Shown one piece after another: positions 1 to 8,723 of a stretch of DNA of 64,000 bases. The DNA comes from Cedecea colo (lineage in GTDB: Bacteria > Pseudomonadota > Gammaproteobacteria > Enterobacterales > Enterobacteriaceae). The stretch is taken from contig NZ_SOYS01000001.1 in the NCBI RefSeq assembly GCF_011808225.1, forward strand, positions 124,001-188,000. The letters are read 5' to 3'. The notes below the pieces were generated by a model. The model saw only the letters and a program-made list of their open reading frames with translations, was not told the origin of the DNA and did not search any database. Both the position numbers and the translations under genes were made by a program. Positions within the stretch are counted from its first letter, which is position 1. Every line of letters begins with the position of its first letter.

Positions 1-1
1 G

Positions 2-850
2 AATTATGGGCAAGACGATAGCTGGCTTTTATCGCTGCCGCTGTATCACGTTTCCGGGCAGGGAATTTTGTGGCGCTGGCTGCTTGCCGGTGGATGCATG
101 GTGGTGCGCGATCTGCATACCCTTAGCGAGGCGCTTCAGGGCTGTACTCATGCTTCCCTTGTGCCGACCCAGCTGTGGCGCCTGCTTGAACAATCTCAGC
201 CTCTGACCCTGCGTGAAGTGCTGCTTGGCGGCGCGGCAATTCCGGTTGCGCTAACCGAGGCGGCGCAGGCGCGCGGGGTGAACTGCTGGTGCGGCTACGG
301 TTTAACCGAGCTGGCGTCTACGGTATGCGCCAAGCGTGCCGACGGGCTGCCGGACGTCGGCGAAGCGCTGCCCGGACGGGAAGTAAAAATAGTCGATCGG
401 GAAGTGTGGATACGAGCATCAAGCCTTGCCAGCGGCTACTGGCAGGAAGGTAAACTGGTTCCCTTACTCAATGAACATGGCTGGTTCAGCACCCGGGATC
501 GAGGCGTGTTAAACGACCGGCGTTTAACCATCGTCGGGCGTCTTGATAATCAGTTCTTCAGCGGCGGCGAAGGTATCCAGCCTGAAGAAATCGAGCGCGT
601 GCTGGCGGCGCATCCGGCCGTGGAACAGGCGTTTGTGGTGCCCGTTGAAGATGCTGAATTTGGACATCGCCCCGTTGCGGTGATTGAGGCGGATGCTGAT
701 TTTGATATGGCCCGGCTTGAAAACTGGGTGCAGGGAAAACTGGCCCGTTTTCAGCAGCCTGTGCGCTGGCTGCGTTTACCTGCTGCGGTAAAACAGGGCG
801 GAATTAAAATTTCACGTAAAGCCGTACAGGTCTGGGTTGCGGGGAGCTGA
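2..850 (+). CDS. menE: o-succinylbenzoate-CoA ligase MenE, 3' part (5' end outside window)
   Basis: This is the C-terminal part of a class I adenylate-forming enzyme that activates o-succinylbenzoate with CoA in menaquinone synthesis. The frame is open from base 2, so the gene starts upstream of the window. Visible family features are SWLLSLPLYHVSGQG at the very start, the A5-like CGYGLTELAS, the A8-type hinge GRLDNQFFSGGEGIQPEEIE and a C-terminal lid ending with the catalytic-lysine region GGIKISRK. About 283 residues are present of a family that is usually about 450. In-frame TTG and ATG codons inside it are not real starts, because homology continues upstream of them. It is convergent with the catalase gene, 16 bp away. 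Confidence 0.93.
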   Translation, partial: NYGQDDSWLLSLPLYHVSGQGILWRWLLAGGCMVVRDLHTLSEALQGCTHASLVPTQLWRLLEQSQPLTLREVLLGGAAIPVALTEAAQARGVNCWCGYGLTELASTVCAKRADGLPDVGEALPGREVKIVDREVWIRASSLASGYWQEGKLVPLLNEHGWFSTRDRGVLNDRRLTIVGRLDNQFFSGGEGIQPEEIERVLAAHPAVEQAFVVPVEDAEFGHRPVAVIEADADFDMARLENWVQGKLARFQQPVRWLRLPAAVKQGGIKISRKAVQVWVAGS

Positions 851-856
851 CTCCCC
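841..856. terminator. Short GC hairpin overlapping the menE stop codon
   Basis: A perfect 6-bp inverted repeat (GGGGAG / CTCCCC, loop CTGA) spans the menE stop, between two convergent genes. There is no T-tract on either side, so any terminator role is a weak inference. Confidence 0.35.
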
Positions 857-866
857 GCGATGTAAG

Positions 867-2315
867 TTACTTCGCTTCTTTTAATGCTTTCAGCGCATTG
901 GCAACGCCTGCGCCGTAGGCAGGATGAACCTCGCTAAACAGGCCAATCTGGCGTTCCTGAATAAATTCAGGCACGTCCTGTATGTCCCCGGCGATACGGC
1001 TAAACATACGCTGATGCTCTTCGTCGCTCAGCAGGTTAAACAGCGCACGCGGCTGGCTGAAGTAGTCGGTATCTTCGCGGTGATTCCAGTGGTCGGCTGC
1101 ACCTTCAATACTCAGCGGCGGCTCGCTGAAATCAGGCTGTTCCTGGAAAACGCTAAAGCTGTTTGGCTCATAGGTTGGGCCGTTGCCGCTGTTGCCGTCG
1201 ATTCGCATTGCGCCATCGCGATGGTAGTTATGGAACGGGCATTTCGGTGCATTAACAGGGATCTGGTGATGGTTGACGCCTAAACGGTAGCGTTGCGCGT
1301 CGCCGTAAGAGAACAGGCGGCCCTGCAACATACGGTCCGGAGAGAAGCCAATTCCCGGCACCACGTTCGCCGGCGACATTGCCGCCTGCTCAACTTCTGC
1401 GAAGTAGTTGTCCGGGTTGCGGTTCAGCTCCAGCTCACCCACTTCAATCAGCGGATAGTCGCCGTGCGGCCAGACTTTGGTCAGGTCAAACGGGTTATAA
1501 GGCGTTTTAGAGGCATCCGCTTCCGGCATAACCTGAACGTAAAACTTCCAGCGCGGGAAATTGCCGCCTTCAATGGCTTCAAACAGATCGCGCTGGGCGC
1601 TTTCGCGGTCGCTGGCAACCAGGCTTGCCGCTTCGTCATCCATCATGTTGGCGATTTCCTGCTGGGTTTTCAGGTGGAATTTCACCCAGAAGCGCTGGTT
1701 ATCGTGGTTGATAAAGCTGAAGGTATGGCTGCCAAAACCGTGAATGTGACGATACGAGCGCGGCAGGCCGCGGTCGCTGAAGTCGATGGTGAGCTGATGC
1801 AGTGATTCCGGCTGAAGAGAGAAGAAATCCCACTTGTAGGTTGGGTTACGCAGATTGGTGCGCGGGTCGCGTTTAACCACGTGATTAAGGTCCGGGAACT
1901 TCAGCGGGTCGCGCAGATAGAAAACAGGCGTGTTATTGCCGACCAAATCCCAGTTGCCTTCTTCGGTGTAGAATTTGATGGAGAAGCCGCGAATATCGCG
2001 TTCCGCGTCGGCGGCACCGCGCTCGCCAGCCACGGTTGAAAAACGGATAAACAGGTCGGTTTTCTTGCCGATATCCGAGAACAGCTTTGCCCGGGTGTAC
2101 TGAGTAATATCACGGGTGACGGTAAAAGTGCCGTATGCGCCTGAACCTTTGGCATGCATACGTCGCTCAGGGATCACTTCACGATCGAAGTGCGCCAGTT
2201 TTTCGAGAAACCAGACGTCCTGTAACAACATAGGGCCGCGAGGGCCAGCGGTAGCAACATTGTTATTATGGGCGACGGGCGCCCCGGCTGCGGTAGTTAA
2301 TCCTTTCTTAGTCAT
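867..2315 (-). CDS. Monofunctional haem catalase, small-subunit (clade 3, KatA-like)
   Basis: Decomposes hydrogen peroxide to water and oxygen in the cytoplasm. The 482-residue length fits small-subunit clade 3 catalases and is far shorter than HPII/KatE. Visible catalytic features are His54 ([10 protein letters not shown]), the distal Asn in VGNNTPVF (127/128) and the proximal haem-ligand motif RLFSYGDAQ with Tyr337. I chose the ATG at 2315, which has a GGAG about 8 nt upstream and gives the usual N-terminus [12 protein letters not shown] longer frame starting further upstream lacks homology. In E. coli, menE is not followed by a catalase, so this is an accessory or lineage-specific gene between menE and yfaZ. 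The family is clear; the symbol (katA) is only a guess. Confidence 0.93.
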   Translation of the reverse strand: MTKKGLTTAAGAPVAHNNNVATAGPRGPMLLQDVWFLEKLAHFDREVIPERRMHAKGSGAYGTFTVTRDITQYTRAKLFSDIGKKTDLFIRFSTVAGERGAADAERDIRGFSIKFYTEEGNWDLVGNNTPVFYLRDPLKFPDLNHVVKRDPRTNLRNPTYKWDFFSLQPESLHQLTIDFSDRGLPRSYRHIHGFGSHTFSFINHDNQRFWVKFHLKTQQEIANMMDDEAASLVASDRESAQRDLFEAIEGGNFPRWKFYVQVMPEADASKTPYNPFDLTKVWPHGDYPLIEVGELELNRNPDNYFAEVEQAAMSPANVVPGIGFSPDRMLQGRLFSYGDAQRYRLGVNHHQIPVNAPKCPFHNYHRDGAMRIDGNSGNGPTYEPNSFSVFQEQPDFSEPPLSIEGAADHWNHREDTDYFSQPRALFNLLSDEEHQRMFSRIAGDIQDVPEFIQERQIGLFSEVHPAYGAGVANALKALKEAK

Positions 2316-2576
2316 TGTTATCTCCGTAACGAAGGAAAAGGGGGCCATAACTGCGTGTCTGAAACTGCGGCTATTGTTCAGCAAGAGACGATCTAAGAGC
2401 AATCTGGCGCTTTCTATCGCTGCTATTCCTTGATCCTGTCATGAAAATAGCGATCTTTTTCAATTTCTTACAAACAAGGGGCGAAGCGCCTTTTCAGAAC
2501 GTTGATTACATAACGCCTGTCTGTACAATCAGCTTTTTTTCGCGACGACCCTTTTTCTTTTGTCAGGATCCAAGGA

Positions 2577-3119
2577 ATGAATAAAGTAATCATGGCTGGT
2601 ATTGCCGGCTTAGCATTGGTTTCCACCGCCGCCGACGCTATCAGCATCAGCGGTGAAGCGGGTGAAAAATACACCAACGTGGGCGTGGGCTTCGGCACCG
2701 AAACGAGCGGTCTTGCGGTAACGGGCAACTATGCGCATAACGATGATGACGGCGACGTCGCGGGCCTGGGCTTAGGCCTGAATGTTCCGCTGGGTCCGTT
2801 TATGGGCACCGTGGGCGGGAAGGGTATTTATCTGAATCCAAAAGATGGCGATGAAGGTTACGCGATAGCCGTCGGCGGCGGTCTGAAATGGCCTGTTTCT
2901 GACAGTTTCGCAATCTTTGGCGACTACTATTACTCCCCGGATTCATTGTCCAGCGGCGTAAAAGATTATCAGGAAGCAAGCGCAGGCGTGAGCTGGACAA
3001 TCATGCGTCCGGTCACCCTTCGCGGCGGCTACCGTTATATCGGTCTGAAAGGCAAAGATGGCGATCGTGATAATACGGTTGCAGACGGCCCGTACGTAGG
3101 CGTAAGCGCCGCGTTCTAA
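2577..3119 (+). CDS. yfaZ: YfaZ family outer-membrane protein
   Basis: A 180-residue protein with a Sec signal peptide (about residues 1-21, ending AADA). The rest is glycine-rich and alternating, with aromatic residues at strand ends and a terminal Phe (VGVSAAF), as expected for a small outer-membrane beta-barrel. It matches E. coli YfaZ in length and in its position next to yfaY. Its function is not established; a porin-like role is only inferred. A purine-rich AAGGA lies immediately before the ATG and GGATCC slightly further upstream. The gene is followed by its own hairpin terminator. Confidence 0.85.
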   Translation: MNKVIMAGIAGLALVSTAADAISISGEAGEKYTNVGVGFGTETSGLAVTGNYAHNDDDGDVAGLGLGLNVPLGPFMGTVGGKGIYLNPKDGDEGYAIAVGGGLKWPVSDSFAIFGDYYYSPDSLSSGVKDYQEASAGVSWTIMRPVTLRGGYRYIGLKGKDGDRDNTVADGPYVGVSAAF

Positions 3120-3126
3120 CTCCTCT

Positions 3127-3157
3127 GGCCACGGCGCCCTGTCGTGGCCTTTGTATT
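3127..3157 (+). terminator. Rho-independent terminator of yfaZ
   Basis: A 7-bp stem GGCCACG / CGTGGCC with a 9-nt loop, followed by TTTGTATTT, 8 bp after the yfaZ stop. Confidence 0.7.
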
Positions 3158-3219
3158 TCCCCCTCCATCTCTTTCCGCTTGAGGTATAGTAAATCGTTCC
3201 CTTCCCACGGAGTAAAACG

Positions 3220-4416
3220 ATGATAAAAGTGGAAATGCTCTCTACCGGCGATGAAGTGCTGTACGGGCAAATTATTGATACCAACGCCGCCTGGCTTGCC
3301 GATTACCTTTTCAACCAGGGTTTGCCCATGTCGCGCCGCAACACGGTAGGCGACAGTCTCGACGATCTGGTTTCGGTATTAAAAGAACGCAGCGAGCAGG
3401 CGGATATTCTTATCGTTAACGGCGGGCTTGGGCCAACCAGCGATGACCTGAGCGCGCTGGCGGCAGCAACTGCCGCAGGCGTTGAGCTTATCGAGCATAA
3501 AGAATGGCTTACATATATGGAGACATTCTTCTCCGAACGCGGGCGCGTGATGGCGCCGAGCAACCGTAAGCAGGCGCAGATCCCGGCGAACAGCGAAATG
3601 GTGGACAACCCTGTCGGCACGGCCTGCGGATTTGCCTTGCAGCTGAATCGCTGCCTGATGTTCTTCACGCCCGGCGTACCGTCTGAATTTAAGGTGATGG
3701 TAGAAAAACAAATTATGCCGCGCCTGCGCGAGCGCTTTACGCTGCCCGAACCGCCGGTTTGCCTGCGTCTGACAACGTTCGGACGTTCAGAAAGCGAACT
3801 TGCGCAGAGTCTTGAGCCGCTTACGCTGCCCGCAGGCGTGGTGATGGGCTATCGCTCATCTATGCCAATTATTGAGCTAAAGCTGACCGGGCCTGCCAGC
3901 CTGCGCAAAGAAATGGAAGCCGTCTGGCCGCAGGTGCAGCGCGTGGCGGGTGAAAGCGTCATTTTTGAGGGAACGGAAGGTCTGCCCGCGCAGCTTGCCG
4001 GGCGCTTAAAAGCAAAAGGGCTGAGCATCGCCGTTAGCGAGCAGTTCACCGCTGGTCTGCTTTGCCTACAGCTCTGCGGCGCCGGCGTCCAGCCTGGCGA
4101 CAGCGGCGTGCTGTCGCCTGTGTCTGAATCGCTTTCTGAAATAGCCAGCCGGGCGAAAGGTTTGGCTGCACAAACGGGCTGTGATTTGGCGCTGGTGGTC
4201 GGTTCCATGCAGGGCGATCGGCTTAACTTCGCGTTGCATACCCCAACGGGCACGCACGGTTTATGCGTGAAATTTAACGTTAATCGCCACGGTTTGCGTA
4301 CCCGCCAGGAAGTCTGCGCCATGATGGCGCTCAATATGCTACGCCGCTGGCTCAACGGCTGGGACGTGGCTGCCGAACACGGCTGGATTAATATCGTCGA
4401 GGCCGTTGAAATCTAA
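3220..4416 (+). CDS. yfaY: CinA-like protein YfaY
   Basis: A 398-residue CinA-family protein. The N-terminal part (about 1-170) is a COG1058/MoCF-like domain with [15 protein letters not shown] and GGLGPTSDD. The C-terminal half corresponds to the CinA/PncC nicotinamide-nucleotide amidase domain. There the usual catalytic ESxTGG signature is replaced by SEQFTAG, so amidase activity is probably lost, as in E. coli YfaY as I remember it. A GGAG lies 6-9 nt before the ATG. The stop is only 7 bp from the glpT remnant that follows. The molecular role of YfaY is unknown. Confidence 0.88.
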   Translation: MIKVEMLSTGDEVLYGQIIDTNAAWLADYLFNQGLPMSRRNTVGDSLDDLVSVLKERSEQADILIVNGGLGPTSDDLSALAAATAAGVELIEHKEWLTYMETFFSERGRVMAPSNRKQAQIPANSEMVDNPVGTACGFALQLNRCLMFFTPGVPSEFKVMVEKQIMPRLRERFTLPEPPVCLRLTTFGRSESELAQSLEPLTLPAGVVMGYRSSMPIIELKLTGPASLRKEMEAVWPQVQRVAGESVIFEGTEGLPAQLAGRLKAKGLSIAVSEQFTAGLLCLQLCGAGVQPGDSGVLSPVSESLSEIASRAKGLAAQTGCDLALVVGSMQGDRLNFALHTPTGTHGLCVKFNVNRHGLRTRQEVCAMMALNMLRRWLNGWDVAAEHGWINIVEAVEI

Positions 4417-4423
4417 AGATCCG

Positions 4424-4549
4424 GCAAGCGCTATCGTGGGCTTCTTCGGCTGGGACGGCGGCTTTATGGTAACGATCGGCGGCAGCGTGCTGGCGGTAAT
4501 GATGGGTAAAAAGCAACATCACCAACGGCTAAAAATGAAAGGCAGGTAA
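4424..4549 (+). pseudogene. glpT: Decayed 3' end of glpT (glycerol-3-phosphate:phosphate antiporter)
   Basis: An open stretch of 41 codons without a start, read from just after the yfaY stop to a TAA at 4547. It contains ASAIVG, then [19 protein letters not shown] and a basic tail beginning MMGKKQHHQ. From memory this is the C-terminus of E. coli GlpT ([45 protein letters not shown]) with two short in-frame deletions, of YTVD and of about six hydrophobic residues. In E. coli, glpTQ and inaA lie between yfaY and yfaE, and the orientation agrees. The rest of glpT, glpQ and inaA are gone. The match is recalled, not computed. Confidence 0.72.
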
Positions 4550-4561
4550 GCGACATAAATT

Positions 4562-4585
4562 AAAAACCTCCCGCAGGAGGTTTTT
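4562..4585. terminator. Symmetric bidirectional terminator, glpT remnant / yfaE
   Basis: A perfect 10-bp stem AAAAACCTCC / GGAGGTTTTT with loop CGCA. A-tract and T-tract make it functional in both directions. The minus-strand copy overlaps the yfaE stop codon and ends the nrdA-nrdB-yfaE unit. On the plus strand it may be the surviving terminator of the lost glp genes. Confidence 0.85.
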
Positions 4586-4838
4586 ACATTTCGATTTCAA
4601 TATCGCCCTGCGCCTGGCAGCAGCAGGGCAAAATCTCATCGGGCTGGATAAACGCCAGCGGCTCGGTAAGCCACCTGACCTGGCCTGCAATCAGGCGCGT
4701 ACGACAGGAGCCGCAGTAACCTTCTCTGCACTGGTATTCGACGGCGATCTGGTGATGTTCCAGCGCCGCCAGCAGGGAAGGGTGTTCTTTCCGGCACGTT
4801 AACCGTGCGCCGGTGATGCGAAGCGTAATCCGGCTCAT
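4584..4838 (-). CDS. yfaE: 2Fe-2S ferredoxin YfaE, NrdB diferric-tyrosyl cofactor maintenance
   Basis: An 84-residue plant-type [2Fe-2S] ferredoxin. Cluster ligands are Cys37, Cys42 and Cys45 in CREGYCGSC, plus one cysteine of the CCC cluster at 72-74. In E. coli YfaE supplies electrons to regenerate or maintain the diferric-tyrosyl radical of NrdB. The ATG lies 1 nt beyond the nrdB stop, so the two are translationally coupled. It is the last gene of nrdA-nrdB-yfaE and ends inside the bidirectional terminator. Confidence 0.93.
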   Translation of the reverse strand: MSRITLRITGARLTCRKEHPSLLAALEHHQIAVEYQCREGYCGSCRTRLIAGQVRWLTEPLAFIQPDEILPCCCQAQGDIEIEM

Positions 4839-4839
4839 C

Positions 4840-5970
4840 TTAGAGCTGGAAATTGCTCAGATCGTCAGCATCGATATTGGAATCAATCTGACCAACCAGA
4901 TAGGAGCTGACTTCCACTTCCTGCGGCGCCACCTGCACGTTGTCCGACACCAGCCACGCGTTGATCCATGGAATTGGGTTCGAGCGGGTTTTAAAAGGCA
5001 GATCCAGACCAACGGCCTGCATGCGGATATTGGTGATGTAATCCACGTACTGACACAGGATGTCTTTGTTCAGGCCAATCATCGAACCGTCGCGGAACAG
5101 GTAGCTTGCCCATTCTTTCTCTTGTTCAGCCGCCAGCACGAACAGGTCGTAGCATTGCTGACGACATTCGATGGCGATTTCCGCCATTTCCGCATCGTCT
5201 TCACCGGAACGCATCAGGTTCAGCATGTGCTGAGTACCGGTCAGGTGCAGCGCTTCGTCACGGGCAATTAGCTTGATGATTTTGGCATTGCCTTCCATCA
5301 GCTCGCGTTCAGCGAAGGCGAAAGAGCAGGCAAAGCTTACGTAGAAGCGAATCGCTTCCAGCGCGTTGACGCTCATCAAGCAAAGATAAAGCTGTTTTTT
5401 CAGCGCGCGCAGGTTAACGGTGACGGTTTTACCATTAACGCTGTGCGTGCCTTCGCCCAGCAGATGCCAGTAGTTGGTCATCTCAATGAGATCGTCGTAG
5501 TAGCCAGAGATATCTTTGGCGCGCTTCTTGATCTCTTCGTTGGTGACGATATCGTCAAACACAATCGCCGGATCGTTGACGATGTTACGGATGATATGCG
5601 TGTATGAACGCGAATGAATCGTTTCGGAAAACGCCCAGGTTTCAACCCAGGTTTCCAGCTCCGGAATAGAAATCAGCGGCAGCAGGGCAACGTTTGGGCT
5701 ACGGCCCTGAATGGAGTCGAGCAGCGTCTGGTATTTCAGGTTGCTGATAAAAATATGCTTTTCATGTTCCGGCAGGGCCTGGTAGTCGATGCGATCGCGG
5801 GACACATCCACCTCTTCCGGACGCCAGAAGAAGGAGAGTTGCTTTTCGATCAGCTTTTCGAAGATGTCATATTTTTGCTGGTCGTAGCGTGCCACGTTCA
5901 CCGGCTGGCCAAAGAACATGGGTTCAGCAAGCTGGTTGTTTTTCGTCTGTGAAAAAGTGGTGTAAGCCAT
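4840..5970 (-). CDS. nrdB: Ribonucleotide reductase class Ia, beta subunit (R2)
   Basis: A 376-residue small subunit that houses the diferric-tyrosyl radical used by NrdA to reduce ribonucleoside diphosphates. The radical Tyr123 (counting Met1; Tyr122 in the usual numbering) is in [10 protein letters not shown]. Iron ligands include Asp85, Glu116 and His119, with further ones in the later helices ([16 protein letters not shown]). The C-terminal DDLSNFQL tail is the R1-docking peptide. It lies 112 bp downstream of nrdA, across a GC-rich palindromic spacer, and is coupled to yfaE. Confidence 0.97.
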   Translation of the reverse strand: MAYTTFSQTKNNQLAEPMFFGQPVNVARYDQQKYDIFEKLIEKQLSFFWRPEEVDVSRDRIDYQALPEHEKHIFISNLKYQTLLDSIQGRSPNVALLPLISIPELETWVETWAFSETIHSRSYTHIIRNIVNDPAIVFDDIVTNEEIKKRAKDISGYYDDLIEMTNYWHLLGEGTHSVNGKTVTVNLRALKKQLYLCLMSVNALEAIRFYVSFACSFAFAERELMEGNAKIIKLIARDEALHLTGTQHMLNLMRSGEDDAEMAEIAIECRQQCYDLFVLAAEQEKEWASYLFRDGSMIGLNKDILCQYVDYITNIRMQAVGLDLPFKTRSNPIPWINAWLVSDNVQVAPQEVEVSSYLVGQIDSNIDADDLSNFQL

Positions 5971-6009
5971 GAGTTGAGTCCTGTTGTGCTGATATTCCCC
6001 TCACCCTAA

Positions 6010-6070
6010 CCCTCTCCCCAAAGGGGCAAGGGAACTGGATCGAGAAAACCCTCTCCCGCAAGGGAGAGGG
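6010..6070. repeat. GC-rich palindrome pair in the nrdA-nrdB spacer (interspersed-repeat-like)
   Basis: Two hairpins sit in the 112-bp gap: an imperfect one at 6010-6032 (CCCTCTCCCC / GGGGCAAGGG) and a perfect 9-bp stem at 6049-6070 (CCCTCTCCC / GGGAGAGGG). CCCTCACCCTAACCCTCTCCC-type strings are common intergenic palindromes in enterobacteria. Inside an operon such a structure could stabilise the nrdA message or lower nrdB expression; that is inference. Confidence 0.7.
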
Positions 6071-6082
6071 AACGGGTAAAGA

Positions 6083-8368
6083 TCAGATTTTACATGCGCC
6101 GCTTTCGCAGCCATCGTCCTGGATTGAAGGCGCCAGGTCATCCTGGGAATCTTCCGCACCGTCACGGGTGTTCTGATAGTACAGCGTTTTTACGCCAAAT
6201 TTATAGGCGGTAAGCAGGTCTTTGAGCAGCTGCTGCATCGGCACTTTTCCTGACGGGAAGCGTGACGGATCGTAGTTGGTATTGGCGGAAATCGACTGGT
6301 CGATAAATTTCTGCATCAGACCGACTAACTGCAGGTAGCCGTCGTTGTTCGGCAGATCCCACAGCAGCTCGTAGCTGTTTTTCAGCTCTTCGTAATCCGG
6401 CACGACCTGACGCAGGATACCGTCTTTGGACGCTTTGATACTGATATGCCCGCGCGGTGGTTCAATCCCGTTGGTGGCGTTTGAAATCTGCGAAGAGGTT
6501 TCAGACGGCATCAGCGCGGACAGCGTGGAGTTACGCAGGCCGTGGGTTTTGATGGACTCACGCAGCCCTTCCCAGTCGAGGTGCAGCGGTTCATTGCCGA
6601 TCGCATCCAGGTCTTTCTTGTAGGTGTCGATAGGCAAAATGCCTTTCGCGTAGGTGGTTTCGTTGAACCACGGGCAGGCGCCTTGCTCTTTCGCCAGTTC
6701 GTTGGAGGCTTTCAGCAGGTAGAACTGAATGGCTTCGAAGGTTTTATGCGTCAGGTTGTTTGCGCTGCCGTCGGAGTAACGCACGCCGTGTTTCGCCAGG
6801 TAGTAAGCGAAGTTAATCACGCCGATACCCAAGGTACGACGGCCCATTGCACCGCGTTGGGCGGCCAGAATTGGGTAGTCCTGGTAATCCAGCAGCGCAT
6901 CAAGCGCACGCACCGCCAGCACCGCCAGCTCTTCCAGCTCGTCCAGACTCTTGATTGCGCCAAGGTTGAAAGCCGACAGTGTGCACAGCGCGATTTCGCC
7001 GTTTTCGTCGTTCACGTCATTCAACGGTTTAGTCGGCAGCGCGATTTCCAGACACAGGTTGGACTGGCGCACCGGTGCGACAGCCGGATCGAACGGGCTG
7101 TGGGTGTTGCAGTGGTCAACGTTCTGAATATAGATACGGCCGGTGGAAGCGCGTTCCTGCATCATCAGGGAGAACAGATCGACCGCTTTTACGCGCTGTT
7201 TACGGATGCTGTCGTCTTTTTCGTATTTGGTGTACAGGCGTTCGAACTCTTCCTGATCGGCGAAGAACGCATCGTACAGCCCTGGCGTGTCGGACGGGCT
7301 GAACAGCGTGATGTCTTCCCCTTTCAGCAGACGGGTATACATCAGCTTGTTGATCTGTACGCCGTAATCCATGTGACGGACGCGGTTGCCCTCAACGCCA
7401 CGGTTGTTTTTCAGCACCAGCAGGCTTTCAACTTCCAGATGCCACATCGGATAGAACAGCGTTGCAGCACCGCCGCGCACGCCGCCCTGAGAGCAGGATT
7501 TTACCGCCGTCTGGAAGTGCTTATAGAACGGGATACAACCCGTGTGGAACGCTTCACCGCCGCGAATCGGGCTGCCCAGCGCACGGATACGACCGGCGTT
7601 GATACCGATACCGGCACGCTGAGAAACATATTTCACAATCGCGCTGGAGGTAGCGTTGATGGAATCCAGGCTGTCGCCACACTCGATTAGCACGCAGGAG
7701 CTGAACTGGCGAGTCGGGGTGCGCACGCCGGACATAATTGGCGTTGGCAGCGAAATCTTGAACGTCGAAATCGCATCGTAGAAACGCTTCACGTAGCTTA
7801 GACGGGTTTCACGCGGGTAGCCGGAGAACAGGCAGGCGGCGACCAGAATATAAAGGAACTGCGCGCTTTCGTAGATTTCGCCGGTGACGCGGTTCTGGAC
7901 CAGGTATTTCCCTTCCAGCTGCTTAACCGCCGCGTAGGAGAAGCTCATGTCACGTTCATGGTCGATAAAATCGTCCATCTGCCCGAACTCTTCTTCCGTG
8001 TAGTCTTCCAGCAGATGCCTGTCGTATTTGCCCAGCCCGGTCATTCTCACCACGTGATCGTGCAGCTTCGGCGGCTCAAACTGGCCATAGGCTTTTTTAC
8101 GCAGGTGGAAGATGGCCAGACGGGCGGCAAGATATTGGTAGTCCGGTGCTTCACGGGAAATTAAATCGGCGGCAGCCTTGATGATAGTCTCATGAATATC
8201 AGAGGTTTTAATACCGTCATAAAACTGGATATGAGAACGAAGCTCGACCTGTGAAACGGAGACATTGTTCAGTCCTTCGGCGGCCCAATCGAGAACACGA
8301 TGGATTTTATCCAGATTAATGCGCTCGGTTCGACCGTCACGTTTTGTAACCAGCAGACTCTGATTCAT
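6083..8368 (-). CDS. nrdA: Ribonucleotide reductase class Ia, alpha subunit (R1)
   Basis: A 761-residue catalytic subunit, identical in length to E. coli NrdA. It has an N-terminal ATP-cone (VTKRDGRTERINLDKIHRV), the active-site cysteines of the ten-stranded barrel (Cys225 in FSSCVLIECGDS, Cys439 in SNLCLEIALP, Cys462 in IALCTLSAFN) and the C-terminal redox pair Cys754/Cys759 in CESGACKI that is re-reduced by thioredoxin or glutaredoxin. It makes dNDPs for DNA synthesis together with NrdB. It is first in the operon, with DnaA and NrdR boxes upstream of the ATG. Confidence 0.98.
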   Translation of the reverse strand: MNQSLLVTKRDGRTERINLDKIHRVLDWAAEGLNNVSVSQVELRSHIQFYDGIKTSDIHETIIKAAADLISREAPDYQYLAARLAIFHLRKKAYGQFEPPKLHDHVVRMTGLGKYDRHLLEDYTEEEFGQMDDFIDHERDMSFSYAAVKQLEGKYLVQNRVTGEIYESAQFLYILVAACLFSGYPRETRLSYVKRFYDAISTFKISLPTPIMSGVRTPTRQFSSCVLIECGDSLDSINATSSAIVKYVSQRAGIGINAGRIRALGSPIRGGEAFHTGCIPFYKHFQTAVKSCSQGGVRGGAATLFYPMWHLEVESLLVLKNNRGVEGNRVRHMDYGVQINKLMYTRLLKGEDITLFSPSDTPGLYDAFFADQEEFERLYTKYEKDDSIRKQRVKAVDLFSLMMQERASTGRIYIQNVDHCNTHSPFDPAVAPVRQSNLCLEIALPTKPLNDVNDENGEIALCTLSAFNLGAIKSLDELEELAVLAVRALDALLDYQDYPILAAQRGAMGRRTLGIGVINFAYYLAKHGVRYSDGSANNLTHKTFEAIQFYLLKASNELAKEQGACPWFNETTYAKGILPIDTYKKDLDAIGNEPLHLDWEGLRESIKTHGLRNSTLSALMPSETSSQISNATNGIEPPRGHISIKASKDGILRQVVPDYEELKNSYELLWDLPNNDGYLQLVGLMQKFIDQSISANTNYDPSRFPSGKVPMQQLLKDLLTAYKFGVKTLYYQNTRDGAEDSQDDLAPSIQDDGCESGACKI

Positions 8369-8406
8369 GTGAGTTGTACCTGTCCGTGAAATGAGTTTTC
8401 CCCCGT

Positions 8407-8493
8407 TTATCCACAGTCGTCGGCTTGTGGCTAACTTTGTGGATAAATACTATATGTAGGGGGTTTGGGAATAATTGACCGCTATATGGTGAG
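8407..8493 (-). promoter_or_regulatory. nrdA control region: two DnaA boxes and two NrdR boxes
   Basis: Perfect TTATCCACA DnaA boxes lie at 8407-8415 (+) and 8438-8446 (as TGTGGATAA). Two NrdR-like boxes have cores CTATATGTAG (8450-8459) and CGCTATATGGTG (8480-8491), with centres 31 bp apart, about three helical turns, as expected for cooperative NrdR binding. DnaA and NrdR control of nrdAB is established in E. coli; the exact promoter here is not identified. Confidence 0.8.
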
Positions 8494-8660
8494 TATTCTA
8501 GTAACTAATCGGCTGAGAACAAGTATTGATTTTGGCGGGGATTTGAGGTTGTGGCGGGCGGGATTTCGCTAAGTCCACGGCACATAAGGCCTGTATCAAT
8601 TGTCAATGGGATGCAAAAAAAATGATATTTTTGATCGAGTGCTGATTTCTTAAACTTAAT
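8494..8660. other. Non-coding spacer between nrdA control region and ubiG
   Basis: About 170 bp with no credible gene. In E. coli the large autotransporter gene yfaL lies between ubiG and nrdA; I see no trace of it here. Only A/T-rich runs and a G-rich patch near 8537-8560 are notable. Confidence 0.5.
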
Positions 8661-8694
8661 GGATAATTGCGCAGCCTGATGCTGCGCAAAATCC
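8661..8694 (-). terminator. Stem-loop downstream of ubiG
   Basis: A perfect 9-bp stem TTGCGCAGC / GCTGCGCAA (8667-8675 / 8681-8689) with loop CTGAT, extended by GGAT / ATCC. It lies 30 bp past the ubiG stop on its strand. The T-tract is short, so its termination strength is uncertain. Confidence 0.55.
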
Positions 8695-8723
8695 ATAGCC
8701 TTAGCTTATGACCCGTGGAAGAA

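Noticed and set aside
924..1805. Long plus-strand open frames opposite the catalase gene
   Set aside because: They are antisense shadows of the catalase reading frame; no family resemblance, no ribosome sites.
2316..2576. Possible OxyR site upstream of the catalase
   Set aside because: Several ATAG/CTAT fragments occur near 2420-2460, but they do not align to the spaced OxyR pattern well enough to claim.
4439..4549. The glpT scrap as a genuine small membrane protein gene
   Set aside because: It lacks a ribosome site and a convincing start, and its sequence is explained by the end of GlpT with deletions.
6542..7690. A 382-codon plus-strand frame opposite nrdA
   Set aside because: Antisense shadow of a highly conserved reductase gene.
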